64,000 nt of DNA from Scilla litardierei (lineage: Eukaryota; Streptophyta; Magnoliopsida; Asparagales; Asparagaceae): positions 567,353,281 to 567,417,280 of the forward strand of contig CM061142.1 of assembly GCA_030789695.1 (NCBI GenBank), given 5' to 3'. Within the stretch, counting starts at the first letter, position 1. Every line of letters starts with the position of its first letter. The notes under the pieces are model-generated. The model was not told the origin of the DNA. It made no database searches and saw only the letters and a list, made by a program, of their open reading frames with translations. Positions 57,918 through 64,000 of the stretch are shown piece by piece. Both the position numbers and the translations under genes were made by a program.

Positions 57918-59740
57918 TGATCACTCCGTATTTTACACCTTTTTTTCGCATGATTACATGCCATTTAGATCGCTCAAATCACGTTTTTCACGATTTATCG
58001 ACAATATTGCAATACTTTTCACGATTTGTTGTTTTTTCGTATTTCAGGAGATTTGGAGCGATTTGGAGTGATCCCGAGATACACCTACTCCGGAGTGTCA
58101 CCGAAGACTTCCCTGAGGGGTATTTTCAGATTGGAGAGGAGCGGAAGAAGAAAGAACGTCGTAGGAGCGACGAGGAGGTAAAAACACTCAGAATGGGCAT
58201 TTTCAGTGTTTCACTCGGCCGAGTGAAGGAGTCACTCGGCCGACCAGCGAGACCCCGCTCGGCCGGCCAGATCGGACACGCTTCAAGTGTGCACTCGACC
58301 GAGCATCAGAAGCCGCCTCGGCCGAGTGACGTATCCCGTCCGCCCGAGTGGCACTCAGACGACGCCCATCAAAAACTCCCAACTTACTGTTTTTCGTCAG
58401 TCTGAGCAGCAGAAGACCCACTCGGCCGAGTGAAAATTGACGACCGCCCGAGTGAAGATAAGCCCATCGGCCGAGTGACGACAACTCACTCGGCCGAGTG
58501 ACCCCCGAAGTGAAGACCCCCAAGACCCCAGACTTACTGGAAATTCTCAGGGTCTTTCACTCGGCCGAGTGACTTTTGTCACTCGGCCGAGTGAGCCGAG
58601 CGCCTGTAGCGGAAAACACGATTTTGAAGAGGCGCATGGGCATTTTGGTCACGTATTTTTGGGCAGTTTTGGGGGGTATTTAACCCCTGATTCTAACCTA
58701 GGTTAGAGAGCTTTTTTCTTACTTTTGGGCAGCCTTTTAGATTAAACTTTTTAGCTTTTGATTCTTGTGATTGGAGAGGAGAGAAAAGGTTTATTTTGTT
58801 GGATTCTTGAAGAACTACATTGGTTTGTCTCCCTCTTCATTAAAAATCTTATTTTTATTGCTTATTTGAATATTGCCATGAATTCTATTGCTATTTCAAT
58901 TGATTATTCTTCTATTTGTGAAATGATTTGTGAGTAGTCCTTACGTCTTAGGGCGTGGGGATGAACCCTACGAGCCCAATTTCCGATTTGTGATGATTTG
59001 GTAGAACTATTGCTAGAATTGCTATTAGGGTTAGTTTGGGATCGATATATTACGGATAGCTAGGTGTTCATATCGATTGGGATTTGCAAGAGATTGGATC
59101 CCAATTCGATAGGAAACCCTAGAAATCCGAATTGGGTTGAAATTGAGTTTTCGTAGTATCGGTTTGCAAGAGATTGGACCGATACTAGGGTTCTCGGTTG
59201 CAATTCCATACCGATACCCGTTTGCAAGAGATTGGACAGGTAAGAACTATCCCAACCTAGGTCGTGGCCCGAGTTTGCACGAGAGTGGGCTCGGGACGCG
59301 ATTGAACGATGATGTTGATCCTAATGCTAGCTTGCCTAGGCTAGGGTTTGCAAGAGATTGGGCCCGAGCCTAGGTTTGCTATAGACCGGCAACAGCACGA
59401 GAGCGTGAGCTAGGTTTTACATTCAGTTGCAACTAGTTCATCCGACATTCTACCCTAGCAATTGTGATACCAATGAATCACATTGACGAGATACGGTGAG
59501 TAGCGGGGATTCCCTATTCCCTAGGCGTCTTTATTCGATTTTATATCTCTTTACTTTGTCTGACGATTGTGACAGCATCGCCGAAAGGCAAATTCCCTCT
59601 TTTCTGTCCCTATAGCCAGGTTGTTCGGAGAAGGCACTGTCATACATCCTCCCTGTGTTCGATACCCGCTCGCCGCTACACCGTGCGCTTGCGGTAAAAC
59701 TACACGGTCGCTCTTTTAGGTGTACGCCCGGAAGCGATCA
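57918..59740 (+). repeat. Athila-B 3' LTR
   Basis: TGATCACTCCG to GGAAGCGATCA, 1823 bp, preceded by a polypurine tract and followed by duplication AGGAG. Array 58212-58594, TATA-like TATTTAA 58677-58683, hairpin train 59071-59374. Differences from the 5' LTR are mostly transitions. Confidence 0.95.
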
Positions 59741-59745
59741 AGGAG

Positions 59746-60185
59746 GCAGGAGCTGAACCTGAGTCAGAGGAGCGAACATGTTTCTGGTGCTGGGAAGAGG
59801 CCTATGGAGCAGGCCAGAGCGGTGGTTAGGCCTGGTTTCAAGCCTAATCAGCCAGCTCAGTTCAAGAGGCCAGGAGGGCCTATTCAGAAGACTTGCCATT
59901 TCTGCGGCAAGCTTGGCCACATCAAGGATCAGTGTAGGAAGTTTCTGGGCCAGTGTTTGGTTTGTGGTGATGCTTCTCATGTCGCGAAGGATTGTCGGCA
60001 TGCGAATTAGCTGCGGAGGGCACCTGTGGCAGCATAGCCGTTGCAGCAGCGAGCGTCTGTTCCTGCTGGACGTGGAGCAGCTCTTGTTCCACAGAGGCAG
60101 GCTTTTTAGCAGGCTATTCCGCCGAGGTGGCAGGCTTTTCTGATGACTGCTGTGGAAACCGAGACTGTGGATGAGGTTATCGTAG
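59746..60185 (+). pseudogene. Tekay-2 gag C-terminus and start of protease region
   Basis: Continuation of the gag cut at 34427. Two CX2CX4HX4C zinc knuckles follow each other (CHFCGKLGHIKDQC and CLVCGDASHVAKDC, about 59899-60000). In-frame TAG stops lie at 60008-60010, 60035-60037 and 60107-60109. The frame then reads MTAVETETVDEVIV up to the predicted splice donor at 60185/60186. Confidence 0.82.
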
Positions 60186-60300
60186 GTAATCCTCAATCTA
60201 GCTGTTTCTTTCCTTAGTTAGTTTTAGTTATCAGATTTCGTTTGGTTGCTTGAATATGATTGGTTGCTAGACTAGGGGTTGATTGTTAATTGCTTGTTAG
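60186..60300 (+). other. Predicted intron 1 of Tekay-2 gag-pol
   Basis: 115 bases from GTAATCC to CTTGTTAG. Joining the flanking exons keeps the frame (phase 1) and links the DEVIV segment directly to the protease start ([16 protein letters not shown]), as in intact chromoviruses. Unspliced, the interval contains stops. Confidence 0.6.
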
Positions 60301-63300
60301 GTGTGGTTTTGGTGTGCACATTTCCTGCACGAGTCCTCTTTGACTCTGGTGCATCGATGTGCATTATTTCTCGGAGCTTCGTGGAGAAGCATTCCTTGTC
60401 GACGTCCCCTCTTCCCAAGAGTTGGAATATTGTTACAGGGAATGACGTGGTCTCGGTGCATCTTGGTTGCAATTCTTGCTCGTTGGTAGTCTGTGGACAT
60501 GAGCTTTACGCTGACTTCATTGTCCACGACATCATCAACTATGATGCAGTCCTTGGGATGGATTGGCTTGAGAGCTTCTATGCTACTATCGACTGTCGGA
60601 GTAAGAAGGTGGTGTTCGAGATTCCCGGACATCCAGTATTTGTGTTTAGCCGTGGTAGCAGCTCGCTTGGTCCTGTCAGGTTTCGGGCCAGGCCGGTGGA
60701 GGTTGTGGCTATGCAGATGGAGTTGGAAAGGCCAGCTGTGGTGCGAGATTTTGATGACGTCTTCCCCGAGGAGATGTCTGGTTTGCCACCTGATCGAGCT
60801 TTAGAATTTTCTATCGATCTTATTCCAGGTGCGCAGCCCATTTCGAAGGCACCATATCGTATGGCGCCTGCAGAATTGGAAGAGTTGCGGAAGCAGTTGG
60901 ATGAGCTTTTACAGAAGGGTTATATCAATCCTAGTGTGTCTCCGTGGGGAGCACCGGTGCTGCTGGTGAAGAAGAAGGATGGTTCGCGTCGCATGTGCGT
61001 GGACTATCAGGAGTTGAATGCGGTGACCATCAAGAATAAATACCCGTTGCCTCGCATCGATGATATTTTTGATCATCTTGGAGGTTCGAGGGTGTTTTCT
61101 ATATTGGATTTGAGGAGTGGTTACCATCAGTTGAAGGTGAAGAAGGGAGATGTTCCGAAGACAGCGTTCAGGACGAAGTATGAACACTACGAGTTTGTGG
61201 TTATGCCTTTCGGTGTAACCAATGCACCCGCAGTTTTCATGAATCTGATGAATCTGATTTTCTACGAATTTTTGGATAAGTTTGTCATTATCTTTATTGA
61301 TGACATTCTGATCTATTCAAAGTCAGAGGAGGAGCATGCATCGCACTTGAGGACGGTATTGGAGATTTTGAGGAAGCATCGTTTGTATGCTAAGTTTTCG
61401 AAGTGTGAGTTTTGGCTGGACAGAGTTGCTTTCCTCGGGCATGTGGTGACTGGAGAGGGTATTTCAGTGGATCCCGAGAAGATTAGGGCCATCAGAGAGT
61501 AGCCTATTCTGTCGTCAGCGTCTGAGATCCGGAGTTTCCTTGGGCTTGCTGGTTACTATCGGTGTTTCATTAAGGACTTTTCCCGTATTGCTGAGCCGAT
61601 GACCAGGTTGACGCGGAAGGATGTACCTTTTGTTTGGTCGGGTGATTGTGAGAATGCCTTTGGTGTTCTGAGGGAGCGATTGACGACTGCCCCTATCCTT
61701 GTTGTGCCTGATCGCAGCGGTGGATTTGATATCTTTTGCGATGCTTCTGGCAAGGGTCTTGGTTGTGTGTTGCATCAGCACGGGCACGTTGTGGCGTATG
61801 CTTCTCGTCAGCTAAAGGTTCATGAGAAGAATTACCCGACGCATGATTTGGAGTTGGCTGCCGTTGTGTTTGCTCTTAAGATTTGGAGGCACTTCTTGCT
61901 GAGTGAGAAAGTGAAAATTTTCACCGATCACAAAAGCTTGAAGTATATTTTTACTCAGAAGGAGCTCAACATGAGACAGCGTCGATGGTTGGAGCTTATG
62001 GCGGATTATGAGATTGATTTGCAGTATCACCCTGGCAAGGTGAATGTGGTTCCTGATGCGTTGAGTAGGCTTCCAGCGGTGATGATTTTGACCTCGCAGT
62101 GGAGATTGCAGCAGGATTTTTGCGAGTTTGGTGTGGAGATTGTTCTTCCTGGGGAAGTTTCTTCGTTGATGTGTATGCATATACAGTCGACGATCGTGGA
62201 ACAGATTAAGGCTGGCCAGGCTGAGGATCCGAAGCTGGTGAAGATTCGGGAGCAGGTGGAAGCCGGTCTGTGGACTGACTTTTTGATCCATGAGGATGGC
62301 TCGCTGAGGTTTGGAGCCAGGTTGTGTGTGCCAGCTGGGGATATTAGAGAGGAGTTGATGGTGGAGGCACACAGTTCGCCGTATTCTGTGCATCCTGGTG
62401 GCACCAAGATGTACCATGATCTTCGTCTGAACTATTGGTGGCATGGCATGAAGAGGAGTGTGGCTCAGAGTGTAGCCAAGTGTTTGGTTTGCCAACAAGT
62501 AAAGGCGGAGCATCAGCGTGCGGCCGGGTTGCTGCAACCGATTCCGATTCCGGAGTGGAAGTGGCAACACATCACTATGGATTTCGTGACTGGACTACCT
62601 CGGAGTCCGAAGCAGAATGACGCGATTTGGGTGATCATAGATCGATTGACCAAATCCGCGCACTTTATTCCGTTCCGAGTAGGACAGTCCACTGAGACGC
62701 TAGCGAGGAGATATATGGAGGTAAATTCTTTTACTCCCCGTTTTTATTTCTTTTTCCTAGTTTGGATAGTGATGTAACGTGAATCATGCAGGAGGTCGTG
62801 CGACTTCATGGAGTCCCCGTGAGTATCGTGTCGGACAGAGACACGAGGTTCACATCTCAGTTCTGGCAGAGTTTGCAGAAGAGTTTGGGTACGCGTCTGA
62901 GTTTCAGCACGGCGTACCATCCGCAGACGGATGGCCAGTCCGAGAGGACGATTCAGATCTTGGAGGACATGCTGAGGGCGTGCATGTTGGATTTCAAGGG
63001 TTCGTGGGAGGACCATCTACATCTGGTAGAATTCTCTTACAACAACAGCTTCCAGGCGAGTATTGGCATGGCGCCTTTCGCCGCTCTTTATGGGAGGAAA
63101 TGTCGATCGCCATTGAGTTGGGATGACGTTGGGGATCATGAGCTGTTGGGACCTGAGATGATTGTGGAGGCTGTGGGTATTGTCAGGAACATTCGGGAGA
63201 GGCTGAGGATTGCTCAGGACAGTTTTAAGCATTGGGCGGATGCTAAACGTCGTCCTTTGGAGTTTCAGCCGGGCGATCATGTGTTTCTAAGGATTTCCCC

Positions 63301-63694
63301 GAATCGTGGAGTGATTCGTTTTGGGAAGCAAGGGAAGTTGAGCCCGCGATACATTGGACCGTTTGACATTCTGGAGAAAGTTGGTGAGGTAGCTTATCGC
63401 TTAGCCTTGTCGCCATCTTTGGAGGGAGTTCACAATGTTTTCCATGTGTCGCAGCTTCGTCGATACATTAGCGATCCATCTCATGCTGTGGATTTCTCGG
63501 AGATTACCGTTCGCCCCGACATGACGTATGACCAGCAGCCAGTGCAGATTCTGGACAGGCGTCAGAAGTCACTTCGGAACAAGGTTGTCAATCTTGTGAG
63601 GGTGATGTGGCGACACGGCTCGCCTGGAGAGTCTACTTGGGAGAATGAGGATGAGATGCGAGAGCGTTTCCCACTTTTGTTCCCGGACACGTGA
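60301..63694 (+). pseudogene. Tekay-2 Pol with chromodomain
   Basis: Protease ([13 protein letters not shown]), RT ([21 protein letters not shown] split by normal motifs, [10 protein letters not shown]), RNase H (IFCDASGKGLGCVL, IFTDHKSLKYIF), integrase (zinc finger ending [29 protein letters not shown], Glu of GQSERTIQI), and a C-terminal chromodomain ([31 protein letters not shown]), which in chromoviruses directs integration to marked chromatin. One stop, TAG 61500-61502, breaks the frame between RT and RNase H. A short intron is predicted at 62721-62791. Stop TGA 63692-63694. Confidence 0.9.
62721..62791 (+). other. Predicted intron 2 in the Tekay-2 integrase
   Basis: 71 bases, GTAAATT...ATCATGCAG, T-rich. 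Its removal joins RRYME to EVVRLHG in phase 0, restoring the order normal for chromovirus integrases just before the second catalytic Asp. Read through, it gives a stop at 62775-62777 and a frameshift. Confidence 0.7.
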
Positions 63695-63740
63695 GTGTTG
63701 GGAAATTCCGAGGACGGATTTTTTCTTAAGTTGGGGAGGA

Positions 63741-64000
63741 TGTAACGACTGGTTTTCATGTATCTGGATTTATTATATTATATTATATGTTTTGGTGGAT
63801 TTTCTCCTTATATGTGGTTTTCATCTCCGTAACTTTCATTTTCGATCGTTTCGTCGTGTTTTCTTAGCTTCTTCCTTAAAATCGTCGATTTTGGAGCAAG
63901 TCATTCGTGACGGGCTTCATATCAGTCATATCTTATTGTTAGATCAAGCCTAGGAGTCTTAGGAATCGATCCCGGAGCTTCGTGCTCCATTTCGGAACTT
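63741..64000 (+). repeat. Tekay-2 3' LTR, start
   Basis: TGTAACGACTGG follows the purine tract TTGGGGAGGA and matches 27411-27570 and 31130-31230 of the 5' LTR almost base for base, without the solo-LTR insertion. The window ends inside it. Confidence 0.93.

Larger units (their letters stand above)
34428..59740 (+). mobile_element. Athila-type Ty3/gypsy element with both LTRs (Athila-B)
   Basis: LTRs 34428-36251 and 57918-59740, target duplication AGGAG at 34423-34427 and 59741-59745, a tRNA-Asp-type PBS and a terminal polypurine tract fix the ends exactly. Sire-2 is nested in it. Internally it has a short gag-like start fused to RT-RNase H-integrase, an AGGCAA hairpin, a palindrome array with TATA box, ORF3 and a long 3' region. 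Most of gag and all of protease are missing. The LTRs differ at roughly 40 of 1823 positions by eye. Confidence 0.95.
27411..64000 (+). mobile_element. Tekay-type Ty3/gypsy chromovirus (Tekay-2), runs off the window
   Basis: 5' LTR 27411-33589, gag from 33736, pol with a C-terminal chromodomain ending 63694, and the start of the 3' LTR at 63741. Two insertions interrupt it: a solo LTR inside its 5' LTR and Athila-B inside gag. Without them the element would be about 7.7 kb within the window. It has five in-frame TAG stops and two probable introns. Tekay/Del assignment rests on the chromodomain, the TGTAACG...GTGACA LTR ends and the long LTR. Confidence 0.88.

Overview
The window is plant nuclear DNA, most likely from a eudicot (species not determinable), and it looks like repeat-dense heterochromatin. 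I found no host gene, tRNA or rRNA. Almost every base can be placed in a transposable element. Element names used here are my own labels. The evidence is LTR pairs with 5-bp target-site duplications, primer-binding sites, polypurine tracts, and Ty1/copia, Ty3/gypsy and LINE proteins in all stages of decay.

Left half (1-27112): a GC-rich palindrome array (1-240); a copia remnant with an internal deletion (Copia-1, 466-4823); and the 3' half of an Athila-type gypsy element (Athila-A, 4824-21913). Athila-A is itself interrupted by a gag-only copia (Copia-G, 8561-12921) and by a minus-strand LINE (13740-19279) lying in a (TA)n tract. Then come the 3' end of another copia (21914-24060) and the 5' LTR and gag of a Sirevirus-like copia (Sire-1, 24061-27112).

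Right half (27113-64000): a Russian-doll nest. Sire-1 gag is broken by a Tekay-type chromovirus LTR (Tekay-1). That LTR is broken after 298 bp by another copy of the same family (Tekay-2, 27411 to beyond the window end). The 5' LTR of Tekay-2 holds a 3.55-kb solo LTR (27572-31124, duplication CAAGT). Its gag holds a 25.3-kb Athila element (Athila-B, 34428-59740, duplication AGGAG). The Athila-B gag in turn holds a 12.4-kb minus-strand Sirevirus-like element (Sire-2, 36737-49183, duplication ACTCA). LTR divergence by eye (about 0.3% for Sire-2, about 2% for Athila-B) agrees with this order.

The most interesting signals are non-coding. (1) The Athila, Sire and Tekay families all carry arrays of short palindromes ending 12-84 bp upstream of a TATA-like box. 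The Sire (copia) and Tekay (gypsy) arrays are homologous down to their spacers, so a promoter module appears to have crossed superfamilies. Its motif contains ACCGAC, the core of the DREB/CBF-binding DRE element. (2) In Athila and Sire the array is present a second time inside the element, just upstream of the extra env-like ORF3, which suggests a separate ORF3 promoter. (3) Downstream of the LTR TATA boxes lie trains of hairpins whose stems differ but whose loops are constant, with compensatory stem changes between related copies. These look like conserved RNA structures in the genomic-RNA leader. Also notable are a UAAUG stop-start overlap in the LINE and two predicted in-frame introns in the Tekay-2 gag-pol.
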